This document shows positions 1 through 12,687 of a stretch of 63,338 bases of DNA, piece by piece (the first letter of the stretch is position 1; each line of letters starts with the position of its first letter). The notes beneath the pieces were generated by a model. The model ran no database searches and was not told the DNA's origin. It saw only the letters and a list, made by a program, of their open reading frames with translations. The stretch covers positions 1 through 63,338 of the forward strand of contig NZ_JAGGPA010000060.1 of the NCBI RefSeq assembly GCF_018614035.1, written 5' to 3'. Source of the DNA: Streptomyces sp. ISL-96. Its GTDB lineage: Bacteria; Actinomycetota; Actinomycetes; Streptomycetales; Streptomycetaceae. The translations under genes and the position numbers were made by a program.

Positions 1-177
1 GACCATCCAAAACAGTCACAATCCGCCGGGCATCGGGGTATTCTGCCTCGTAATTTTGTCGCATGAGGATGGTCCGTGATCGGAGTCGTGAGGCAGGGAG
101 GAGGCGGCCGGCAAGTGGGCCGTGGCGGTGTCCTGTTCTTTTGGCTGGGTGCCCGGTGAGCGCAACGAGGATTGGTC
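1..177. other. Leader region upstream of the poly-HAMP kinase
   Basis: I see no coding region here. The only clear signal is GAGG at about 167-170, which sits 7 nt before the ATG at 178 and supports that start for the kinase. No convincing -35/-10 pair was found. Confidence 0.4.
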
Positions 178-4510
<4,333 letters not shown>

Positions 4511-4524
<14 letters not shown>

Positions 4525-7072
4525 ACACGACGGAGAACTCGTCGCGGACGACGCGCCGCCCGCCCCCGGCTCCCGTAGGGGCCAGGACGTCTCCGTAACG
4601 TCGGTGCTTTACACAGCCGACCCCGCAACACTGCCGTCTCCCCGCGTCACGGCGGGCGGCGCGGAGTCCGTGACCGCTCCCGGGTCTGCCGCGATGCGCC
4701 GTCCGGCATCTGGGGAAGAGCCCTTGTCCGGTCAGACCTCCCACGTCGGCCGCCTGGCCGCCACCGTCGAACGGCTGCGTGGGGAGGTACGGGCGGCACA
4801 CGCCGCGGCCGACGGCCGCGCCCTGGTCGAACTCGCCAAGGGAGTCTTGATCGAGCGGCTCCAATGCGGTCCGGCACAGGCAACGCGACAGCTGACAGAG
4901 CTAGCCGACCAGGCAGGTCTGTCACAGCTGGAGCTGGCCGCCGACATCATCAACCAGGCGGCCCGCGACCAGGTCGCCCACATCGCAGGTGACTTCGTCC
5001 GGCGGACCAGCGGCGACGGCACATGCGCCGGGGAGACCGGCTCGTCCGTTGCCGTGCGCCTGCGTACCGCCGAAAGCGCCGCACTGGCCGCCGGGGACAC
5101 CCAAGTCGTCGCCGAATCCCTGCTCGAACACGCACTGGCCCCGCTGGGAGCCACGGCTGTCGCCGTCTGGGCCGCCGGTTCGGACGCCTCCCTCACGCTT
5201 TGCGGTCACGCCGGGTTCAGCGCCGACGAGGCAGGGCGCTGGCGGTACGTACCGCCTGGTGTCGCGACCGTCGCCCGTCAAGCACTCAGCGAGCGCCGGA
5301 CCGTCCGGGTTTTTTCCCTCGCCGAAGCCGGCATTCCTTCCATCGGCCACGCGCAGACCCCGGCCGGTGGCCGTGTCGCGCTGCCTGCCGGGACCGGTGG
5401 CCGCATCCACGGCGTACTGGAAATCTGCTGGCCCCAACCGCTCACGCCGCAGTCACCGGCCATCGTGCACCAGATCCAAGCCCTCGCCGAGTTGTGCGCC
5501 CACACACTCGAAAGCGTCCCGGCCGCCGGTGTGCATCTGCCGTCCGCACGGGAATTGGCCGATGTCTCGGAGCTGGTGGATCTTTCCGACGGGCTGTACG
5601 ACCCCGCGCTGGTCCTTACGCCGCACCTTGATGCGGAAGGCGATCTGAGCGACTTCAGGATCCGCCACGTGAACAGCAACTTCGTGGACCCGGCAGGACG
5701 CCCCCGCAGCGCCGTCAACGGTGCCCTGCTGCTGGAGGCTTATCCCATGGCCGTCGACGACAGTGAACTCTTCGGGAAGATCGACCGCGTCTATGCCACG
5801 GGAGAACCGTTCCGTGCGCGGCGGATGACGCTCACCGCCCTCGTCGACCAGGTACCGCTAGCCTCCGTCGCCGACCTCAGCATCAGCCGGCACGGCGGCA
5901 GCGTGCTGCTCATCTGGCGCATCGAGGACGAGACGGCCCGGCTTGCCAGTCTGCTGCAGCACGCGCAGCGCCTCGGCCGTATCGGCGGCTTCGAGGAGAA
6001 CCTCGTGACGGGGGAGATCACCTGGAACGGGCAGCTCTTCGCCCTGTACGGACGGCCGGTCACCGAAGATCCGGTGTCTCTGCAGGATCTCACCGACCAC
6101 GCGCACCCGGACGACGCTGTTGCCATCGGCCGCTTCCTGCAGGCAGTCCTCCACCACCGGCGACCGGCCTCGACGGGCTTTCGCCTGATGCGCCCCGACG
6201 GGGTGACCCGCCACATCCGGGTCATCGCCGAACCCGTCCTCGACGCCGACGACCGGCTCCTCGCCGTGCGTGGCGCCTACCAGGACATCTCCTCCCAGCA
6301 CTGGACCGAAGTGGCGCTCGCCGCCACCCGCGACCAACTCGCCCACACCGAACAGGAGTCGGCCGAGCGCAGCCGCCTGGCGCTCCAACTCCAGCACGCC
6401 ATCATGCCGCCGACCCGGGCGCCGCTCGATGCCCCCGGCCTGCAGATCGCCGTACGCTACCGGCCGGCGGAGACGGAGTCCCTGGTCGGTGGTGACTGGT
6501 ACGACACCGTCGTCCTGCCGTCCAAGCGGATACTGCTCTGCGTCGGAGACATCGCCGGCCACGGCATCGATGCGGCCACAGGCATGGTGGTCCTGCGCAA
6601 CGCCATGCGGGGCCTCGCTGTCACCGGCGCGGGTCCGGGCCAGTTGCTGTCCTGGCTGAACATCGTGGCGCATCACCTCACCGAACAGGTCACCGCCACC
6701 GCCGTGTGCGGCCTCTTCGACCCGGAGACCCGTGTTCTGCGCTGGGCCAGGGCGGGTCATCTTCCGCCGGTACTGGTGCGGGGGCAGGAGGCCACTGCTC
6801 TGCCTCTGCCCGGTGGGCTTCTCCTGGGGGCCCTCGCGGAAGTCGAGTACGAAGAGACCGAGATTCAACTTGAGCCCCACGACACGCTGCTGATGTACAC
6901 CGACGGCCTCATCGAACGCAGAGACACCGCCGTACAGGAGTCCCTCACGCAACTGCTCGCCACAGCGCAGGCACCCGCGACCACTCTTGAGCGCCGACTC
7001 GACCGCCTCCTCACCCACAGCAGTTCGGACACCGACGACGACACCTGCCTCATCGGTATCGAGGTGTCATGA
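4511..7072 (+). CDS. SpoIIE-family PP2C phosphatase with ANTAR-like, GAF and PAS domains
   Basis: Serine/threonine phosphatase of the SpoIIE/RsbU type, 853 residues. After a disordered N-terminus there is an ANTAR-like helical segment (about 95-160, ALVELAKGVLIERL). A GAF-like region (about 190-340) and a PAS fold (about 476-600, RIGGFEENLVTGEITW) follow. The PP2C domain starts at about 619. Metal-binding motifs are visible as GGDWYD, GDIAGHG and DDDTCLIG. Such enzymes usually dephosphorylate an anti-sigma-factor antagonist, but no antagonist or anti-sigma gene is next to it. AAGGAGT at 4495-4501 supports the start, and the gene begins inside the kinase gene, so joint signalling is inferred. 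The ANTAR-like segment could alternatively be only a dimerising helix pair. Confidence 0.9.
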
Positions 7073-7120
7073 CCTTCCCCGGCGACGCTCGCTGTTGTAT
7101 CTACTGGGCAGCCGGAAAAT

Positions 7121-7639
7121 CTACTTGCTCCAGCGAGCCCAGGCCGGAAGGACGACCCAGCAGGCCAGGAACCAAAGGAGTACGCCCGAAACGATCCACA
7201 GGGCTGCGGATTGGTGCAATACCACCCGCAGTATGAGCAGCAGTGCGCACATGATGGTGCACAGCAGCAGGAGCAGTCCCGTAACCGTCAGGCGAGAGGC
7301 CCACTCCACCGCTTGGGGCTTCATCTGCTGACCGCTGACGAAGCGGTGGAAAGATACGGGAGCTATGAGTGCGCCGGTGGCAGCAGCACCGAGCACGATG
7401 GTCACGACGTAGATCGTGCGGTCCGTGGTGCCGAGCTCTGTGAAGCGCGGTGTGAAGGCAACGCTGAGCAGAAAAGCAAGCAAAATCTGCACACCGGTCT
7501 GCGCCACCCTCACTTCCTGCAGCAGTTCCACCCAGCGCCGGTCAGCACGTTCGGCGGCCGTCTCGTCCCGACCGGCTATGACCGGTCGGTCGACTGCCCC
7601 GGTCGGCTGTCTGTCGTCGGAGTTCTGGAGATCTGCCAT
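7121..7639 (-). CDS. DUF6328 family membrane protein
   Basis: Protein of 172 residues with a charged N-terminal tail, then RRWVELLQEVRVAQTGVQIL, the hallmark opening of the DUF6328 family. It has about four membrane helices (LLAFLLSVAF, IYVVTIVLGAAATGALI, LTVTGLLLLLCTIMCALLLI, ALWIVSGVLLWFLACWVVL). The family has no established function. AAGGACGAC directly before the ATG gives a plausible ribosome site. It converges on the SpoIIE gene across 48 nt. Confidence 0.82.
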   Translation of the reverse strand: MADLQNSDDRQPTGAVDRPVIAGRDETAAERADRRWVELLQEVRVAQTGVQILLAFLLSVAFTPRFTELGTTDRTIYVVTIVLGAAATGALIAPVSFHRFVSGQQMKPQAVEWASRLTVTGLLLLLCTIMCALLLILRVVLHQSAALWIVSGVLLWFLACWVVLPAWARWSK

Positions 7640-8209
7640 GTCGTCCTTCTTCCCCTAAGCGCGCGCCACCGCCGGCGCTTGAAGACGTCCGTATTTACGC
7701 GTCGTGGGCCATACCCGGCCTGTCCGAAGCGTCACCGATGCTTCGACTTCCCAGACTTCTCGAAGGCCTTTCTTCCGTGTCGCTTTCCCTCGTGGGTGGA
7801 GGCTAGACCCTTGTCCACGTCATCCTTCTCGGGATGTTTTCCCGACTTTCGCCACTCTGGGAGCTACGGCCCTACTCGCCGGAGCAATCAGCGCGGTGCC
7901 GCCGATGATGAGTGTCCGCGCGCTACACCGGCGTGACACCCGACGAGTGGACAACGTCCAACGCGGCGCGGATGGAAGCGATCCAGACCACCGATTCGGC
8001 ACTTGTCGAGCGACTCCGATGAACGTCCTCACAGCAGGGACCCTTGCCTGCCTGCACCGCTATGTCCTGGGAATCCATCATTTACTGCTCGCCGGACCTC
8101 GTGCTGCGAAGGCGGCGCTCGACCAGTCCTGAGGCTGTTTAATCTGCCGGACTGGGGCAGGTGTAGCCATGAGTGAATCGAAAGTAGCGCATTACAGGGG
8201 GACTTCCAC
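7640..8209. other. 570-nt intergenic stretch with a possible gene remnant
   Basis: No convincing complete gene. A 36-codon plus-strand frame at 7912-8022 (GTG start) reads like ordinary Streptomyces protein (RYTGVTPDEWTTSNAARMEA) but has no ribosome site and ends abruptly. A longer frame at 7704-8132 has a composition unlike real protein and is not called. The stretch probably holds the promoters for the flanking divergent genes and possibly decayed coding DNA. Confidence 0.4.
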
Positions 8210-9070
8210 ATGCCTGTACCGGTCCGTAAGCCTCAGCCTGCGAAGCAGCGAAAGGCCTTCAGCCTCCGGCAGACGGTCCTGTGCTTCGGGCTGGTCGCGA
8301 CTGTTGCGTGCGGCGTGGGTCTCACCCTGAAACTGATCGTGAGAGCGGCCGATGAGCATCCCATGGTGGTCGTCGCGGCGGCCGCCACAGTGGTCGCCGC
8401 GACAGCAGGCCTCTGGAGCACCCGCCGTCGTCGCACGGGACGCCGCTTTGCCAGCGCGGCCGTTGGTGCTGCCTACCAAGTCATCGAGACGCACACGGTC
8501 GAGGAGGAGCGCAACCATGCCGTAACAAGGGTGAAGGCAGAGACACCTGATGAAGCCTTCGCGTCCGACGAGTTTGCAGCCATGGACCCAGTGAGCTTCG
8601 AGCAGGCCGTTGCCGCGCTGTGCGAGCGGGACGGCTGTCAGGACGTCCATGTCGTGGGCGGCGCTGGCGACCTCGGTGCCGACGTTGTGGCAACTACGCC
8701 TGATGGGAGACGCGTCGTCATACAGTGCAAGCGCTATGGACCCTTGAACAAGGTCGGTTCCCAAGACGTACAGCGCTTCGGAGGGACTTGTTTTGCTGTG
8801 CACGAAGCCCATGTCGCGGCCGTCGTGACCACCGGTGAGTTCACCCAGCCCGCCGCTGACTATGCCGAACAATGCGGGATCCGATGCATCAACCATCGTG
8901 ACCTAGTCGCCTGGACTGACGGCACTGGCCCCACGCCCTGGGAAGCGGAGAGCGCTGGCTCACTGCTCGGACGAGCCGCAATCAATCTGGCGAACACCGC
9001 GGGAACGGTCGGATCGAAGATCCGCACGTCCAACGATGTCGTAACCGGTCTCCGCGCGAGCGGGAGGTGA
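8210..9070 (+). CDS. Membrane-anchored Mrr-type restriction endonuclease-like protein
   Basis: Protein of 286 residues. Two N-terminal membrane helices (about 20-45 and 50-70) are followed by a C-terminal Mrr-cat/PD-(D/E)XK nuclease fold. That domain runs from DPVSFEQAVAALCERDGC through GAGDLGADVVA to VVIQCKRY. The Asp of DLGAD and the Q-x-K of IQCKR are the expected catalytic residues. Family members cleave modified DNA or act in stress responses, and TM-anchored versions are common in actinobacteria without known targets. AGGGGGAC lies upstream of the ATG. No methylase or specificity gene is adjacent, so it is a solitary nuclease. Confidence 0.82.
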   Translation: MPVPVRKPQPAKQRKAFSLRQTVLCFGLVATVACGVGLTLKLIVRAADEHPMVVVAAAATVVAATAGLWSTRRRRTGRRFASAAVGAAYQVIETHTVEEERNHAVTRVKAETPDEAFASDEFAAMDPVSFEQAVAALCERDGCQDVHVVGGAGDLGADVVATTPDGRRVVIQCKRYGPLNKVGSQDVQRFGGTCFAVHEAHVAAVVTTGEFTQPAADYAEQCGIRCINHRDLVAWTDGTGPTPWEAESAGSLLGRAAINLANTAGTVGSKIRTSNDVVTGLRASGR

Positions 9071-9124
9071 ACCGGACACTCGCAACTGTGGGTGCTTCGT
9101 TGTCTCAGTCAGCACCTCGCATCG

Positions 9125-9144
9125 CGTGTGGCGATCGCCACACG
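9125..9144. repeat. 20-nt perfect palindrome in a convergent intergenic gap
   Basis: CGTGTGGCGATCGCCACACG is perfectly self-complementary. It lies 55 nt after the nuclease stop and 115 nt before the sigma-factor stop. It could be a bidirectional hairpin terminator or a protein-binding site. The absence of an unpaired loop makes a simple terminator less certain. Confidence 0.6.
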
Positions 9145-9258
9145 GCCCCGGATTTGGCCGACCCGAGGAGGAGGCAGCAGGATCGATACGGATAGGCATG
9201 TCCGTTAAGGGGTTCCGTCCTCGCTCCGGCTTAGGTCACTGGATTCCGGTGGCTCTGG

Positions 9259-10197
9259 TCACCATGCGTTGATGACCGGCGCATCGGGTTCGTGCTGCCG
9301 CCAGGCCTCGTTGAGGCGCGCGAGCCGGTCCGCGGCGGCGATGCCGCGCAGGGACGCGACCTTGCCGTCGCTGACTTCGAACGCCACGGCGCCCACGATC
9401 CGGTCGTCGACCACGGCGAGGACGGCCGGGGAGCCGTTGACCAGCGCGATATGGAAGGCGGGCGAGCCGCCGGCCAGCCGCCGCTTCGCCGGCGTGGGCT
9501 TGAAGCCGGCCCGCACGTAGGAGGCGACCCGCTCGCGCGTCTTGTACCGCAGCAGCCGCTTGGCCAGTCCGGCGCCGTCCGAGACCGCCGTCACGTCGTC
9601 GGTGAGCAGCGCCACCAGCCGTTCGGTGCGCCCCGACGTGGCGGCGGCGAGGAACTCCTCGACGACCCGGCGCGCGGCCGCGGGGTCGGCCTCGCCGCCG
9701 CGGCGGCGCTCGGCGGCGACCCGGATCCGGGCCCGGTGGACATGCTGCTGGCTCGCGGACTCGGTGATGTCGAGGATCCCGGCGATCTCGGCGTGGCTGT
9801 ACGAGAAGGCCTCACGCAGGACGTAGACGGCCCGCTCGACCGGCGAGAGGCGCTCCAAGAGGGTCAGTACGGCCAAGGACACCGATTCGCGCTGCTCAAA
9901 GGTGTCGGCCGGGCCGAGCATCGGGTCGCCATCGAGCAGCGGCTCGGGCAACCAGGCACCGGCCGCTCGCTCGTGGCGCGCCTGCGCCGAGCGGAGCCGG
10001 TCGAGGCAGAGATTGGTGGCGACCTTGGTCAGCCACGCTTCCGGCACCTCGACGCGTTCGCGGTCTGCGGCCTGCCAGCGCAGGAACGTGTCCTGCACGG
10101 CGTCCTCGGCGTCGGCGGCCGAGCCGAGCAGACGGTACGCGAGCGAGGCCAGCAGGCCCCGGCTGGCCTCGAACCGATCGATGGATGCGCTGTCCAT
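9259..10197 (-). CDS. sigJ: ECF41-type RNA polymerase sigma factor (SigJ-like)
   Basis: Sigma factor of 312 residues. Region 2 is near the N-terminus (LASLAYRLLGSAADAEDAVQ, DTFLRW) and region 4 at about 110-165 (LSPVERAVYVLREAFSYSHA). The C-terminal SnoaL-like extension typical of ECF41 begins at about residue 170. ECF41 proteins are controlled through this extension rather than a separate anti-sigma factor. The conserved DGGGK motif reads DGAGL here, which could change that autoregulation. The gene starts 10 nt after the flavoprotein stop, so both are likely one transcript. An oxidoreductase neighbour is characteristic of this sigma group. Confidence 0.9.
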   Translation of the reverse strand: MDSASIDRFEASRGLLASLAYRLLGSAADAEDAVQDTFLRWQAADRERVEVPEAWLTKVATNLCLDRLRSAQARHERAAGAWLPEPLLDGDPMLGPADTFEQRESVSLAVLTLLERLSPVERAVYVLREAFSYSHAEIAGILDITESASQQHVHRARIRVAAERRRGGEADPAAARRVVEEFLAAATSGRTERLVALLTDDVTAVSDGAGLAKRLLRYKTRERVASYVRAGFKPTPAKRRLAGGSPAFHIALVNGSPAVLAVVDDRIVGAVAFEVSDGKVASLRGIAAADRLARLNEAWRQHEPDAPVINAW

Positions 10198-10207
10198 GCC
10201 GAGCAGC

Positions 10208-11404
10208 CTATGCGGCGACCCTCACACCGGTCCGGTCAGGCGCGGTGGCCAGGCGGCGCTTGCGCTTCGGCATGCCGAACGTCGGGTGGGCGACGCCCCA
10301 CCCTGCCCCCTTGAGCACGCCCGACTTGAGCCGCGCGGCGGTCCGGCCGCCCACGTACCAGGAGTTCGACCGGACGTCCCCGTCCACCACCTGGAAGATC
10401 GCGTCCCGCCGCCCGAGGCTGATGTGGTTGCCGTAGTACTTCAGCCCGGTGGCCGGGACCGCGCTGCCCGTCAGGCGCGCGACGATCGCGGCGGTCGCCT
10501 GCATGTTGGTGAAGCCGGCCGAGGCGCAGGACATCGGCAACGGCCGGCCGTTGTCGCCGATCGCGTAGGCGCAGTCACCGGCGGCGTAGACGTCCGGGTG
10601 CGAGACCGAGCGCATGGTGCGGTCGACGACGATCTGGCCGGTCTCGGCGACCTCCAGGCCGCTGGCGGCCGCGATGGGGTGCACGGCGAACCCGGCCGAC
10701 CACACGGTGACGTCGGCCGGGATGGACGACCCGGTGACGCGGTCGGCGATCGCCCGTGTCGGCTCGACCGCTTCGATGCCGGTGTGCTCGTGGACGGTGA
10801 TGCCGAGCCGGTCGAAGGCCTGGCGCAGGTGACGGCGGGCCTTCGGGGAGAGCCAGGCGCCCAGCTCGCCGCGGGCGGCGAGCGCGACCGAGAGGTCGGG
10901 CCGGGACTCGGCGAACTCGGTGGCGGTCTCGATGCCGGTCAGCCCCTCACCGACGACCAGCACGGTGCCGCCCTCGCCCAGGCCGGCCAGGCGCTCGCGC
11001 AGACGCAGCGCCGAGGACCGGCCGGTCACATCGAAGGAGTACTCGGCCGCGCCGGGGACGCCATGGTGGGCTACGGAGCTGCCGAGCGCGTAGAGAAGCG
11101 TGTCGTACGTGAGCTCGCCGTCGCCGTCCTCGCCGGTCACGGCGACCGTCCTGCGCTCGGGGTCGACGCCGGTGACGCGCGCCAGGCGCAACCGCACCCC
11201 GGTGCCCGCGAATACGTCGGCGAGCTTGCGGAACGCGACGTCCTGGCCGATCGCGAGCTGGTGGAGCCGCATCCGCTCAACGAAGTCGGGCGCGGCGTTG
11301 ACGACGGTGATCTCGGTGTCGGCGGGGGAGAGCCGGCGGGCCAGGTTTCCGGCGGCGAAGGCCCCGGCGTATCCGGCGCCGAGTACGACGATGCGGTGCT
11401 TCAT
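10208..11404 (-). CDS. FAD/NAD(P)-dependent oxidoreductase (NDH-2-like), ECF41 partner
   Basis: Flavoprotein of 398 residues. The N-terminal dinucleotide fold is RIVVLGAGYAG, a second NAD(P) fold is TVLVVGEGLTG, and the FAD-contact motif is HPDVYAAGDCA near the C-terminus. It belongs to the family of type II NADH dehydrogenases and related disulfide-independent reductases. The electron acceptor cannot be told from sequence. The start at 11404 is chosen because AGGAG lies 7-8 nt upstream and the Rossmann motif begins at residue 4. A longer reading to 11563 adds unrelated sequence. It heads the operon with the sigma factor. Confidence 0.88.
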   Translation of the reverse strand: MKHRIVVLGAGYAGAFAAGNLARRLSPADTEITVVNAAPDFVERMRLHQLAIGQDVAFRKLADVFAGTGVRLRLARVTGVDPERRTVAVTGEDGDGELTYDTLLYALGSSVAHHGVPGAAEYSFDVTGRSSALRLRERLAGLGEGGTVLVVGEGLTGIETATEFAESRPDLSVALAARGELGAWLSPKARRHLRQAFDRLGITVHEHTGIEAVEPTRAIADRVTGSSIPADVTVWSAGFAVHPIAAASGLEVAETGQIVVDRTMRSVSHPDVYAAGDCAYAIGDNGRPLPMSCASAGFTNMQATAAIVARLTGSAVPATGLKYYGNHISLGRRDAIFQVVDGDVRSNSWYVGGRTAARLKSGVLKGAGWGVAHPTFGMPKRKRRLATAPDRTGVRVAA

Positions 11405-11598
11405 GGCGTTGCTCCTGTCTCGTTCGCGTGCCCTTTGAACGAGACGGCGCCCCGATTGCTGACAGGAGCCAGGTGTGACGCGGGTCACCGAACCAAGACG
11501 AGCGGCTGAGCCTGCCACAGACACTTGGGCCTGTCTTGGCAGTCGAAACGGGGCGATGGCCAAAAGGGGCTGTCGGAGGCGTCGGCTAGGGTGCGCGG
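11405..11598. promoter_or_regulatory. Divergent intergenic region upstream of the flavoprotein-sigma operon
   Basis: This 194-nt gap must hold the promoters of both divergent genes. On the minus strand it contains CGTCACA (11474-11480), close to the TGTCACA -35 element recognised by ECF41 sigma factors, but no CGTC lies at the expected 17-18 nt spacing. Autoregulation is therefore possible but not shown. Confidence 0.25.
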
Positions 11599-12612
11599 AT
11601 GATATTCGGACGTGTGCGGTTTCGGGCCGCCGTCGGGAACTTCGAAGCGGCGGTACGGGCCCAGGACGCGGACGCGGCGGAGCGTGCCTTCGCGCGGCTG
11701 ACGCACGGTTTCGGTAAGGCGGCGGACGCCGAGTTGCAGGCGGCGGGGCCTCGGCTCTCCGCCCTGCTCGGGGAAGTGCCGCCCGGACCGCGAGCGGCGG
11801 TGGCCGTGATGACCGGGGCGTGCGTCGAGCGAGGCGCCGACCCGCTGGCCTGCGCGCCCGCCGTGTTCGCGAGCGCCCTGGACGCCTTCGAGCAGGCCGC
11901 CGTCTTCTGCGACCGGTGGGCGGCTGCGGGCCGTGGCGAGCTGCCCGGCCACGAGGGCGAGGGGCTGGAGGAGGCCGACTTCGAGCGGATCGGCTTCGAG
12001 CCCGTCATGGCCTGGCAGGCGCTCCCGCAGTTCGAGATGGCCTGCGTGGCCATGCTCAACTCCCCGCGGGTGCGCCGAGAGTTGCCCGGCCGTGAGGAGT
12101 TGCCGGCCGCCGTCGCCCGAGTCGCGGAGCTGTCCGGCGAGCCGTTCAAGTGCCTCGCGTACGCCCTCGCCGTCCTCGACGACGAGCCGGTCGTCGCGCT
12201 CAACCGCGCCACCGGCGCCGGCTTCGCGCTGCGCGTGTCCGGCATCGGCGACAACTTCCAGTTGCACACGCTCCTCGCCGACGCCCTGATCGGCCGGGGT
12301 CTCGTGGAGGGCGAGGCGCCGTCGGCCGAGGCCGTCGCCTGTTGCCGCGACCGGGCCGGGATGGTGCCGACCACCGGCTCCTTCGACTTCGTCGGCGTCG
12401 ACGGTGAGTTGATCTGGAACGAAGGCAGACCGGCGGACATCCCCGTCGTGGACGGCGTCCGGCTCGTGGTCCTCGACCCGCCCACGTACAGGAGGAACTG
12501 GCCCGCCGGCCGCTTCTTCCCCGGCATGACCGGCGAGCTCGTGTACGACCACGCCCTCGCGCCTGAGGAGTCGGCCGCCCTGCTCGCCAGAGTGGCCGAG
12601 CCCGTCCGCTGA
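11599..12612 (+). CDS. Conserved hypothetical protein, 337 residues
   Basis: I do not recognise a named family with confidence. The protein is acidic and alpha-helical in the first 220 residues, with no signal peptide or membrane segment. It ends in a conserved-looking block (WPAGRFFPGMTGELVYDHAL, then ESAALLARV). The phrases SGIGDNFQLHTLLADALIGR and FNEG-like FDFVGVDGELIWNEG read as a structured domain. Third-position GC is high throughout. It converges on the DUF6177 gene of the type VII locus, so it might be linked to that locus, but nothing in the sequence shows this. An immunity role was considered and not supported. Confidence 0.75.
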   Translation: MIFGRVRFRAAVGNFEAAVRAQDADAAERAFARLTHGFGKAADAELQAAGPRLSALLGEVPPGPRAAVAVMTGACVERGADPLACAPAVFASALDAFEQAAVFCDRWAAAGRGELPGHEGEGLEEADFERIGFEPVMAWQALPQFEMACVAMLNSPRVRRELPGREELPAAVARVAELSGEPFKCLAYALAVLDDEPVVALNRATGAGFALRVSGIGDNFQLHTLLADALIGRGLVEGEAPSAEAVACCRDRAGMVPTTGSFDFVGVDGELIWNEGRPADIPVVDGVRLVVLDPPTYRRNWPAGRFFPGMTGELVYDHALAPEESAALLARVAEPVR

Positions 12613-12659
12613 CGCGGGGGAAGGGCGAATGCCGGTGAGTGCAGCACCCGGGAGATGTT

Positions 12660-12673
12660 GCCTGTCGACAGGC
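12660..12673. terminator. 14-nt palindrome between convergent genes
   Basis: GCCTGTCGACAGGC is perfectly self-complementary and lies between the 337-residue gene (stop 12612) and the end of the type VII operon (stop 12688). It is the only stem-forming element in the gap, so it is a weak candidate terminator. Confidence 0.35.
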
Positions 12674-12687
12674 CAAGGCGTTGTCCT

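Noticed and set aside
11599..12612. Considered as a third immunity protein (Imm49-like) beside the T7 locus
   Set aside because: No Imm49 motifs such as the C-terminal RSWLGEF pattern, and it lies on the opposite strand outside the operon.
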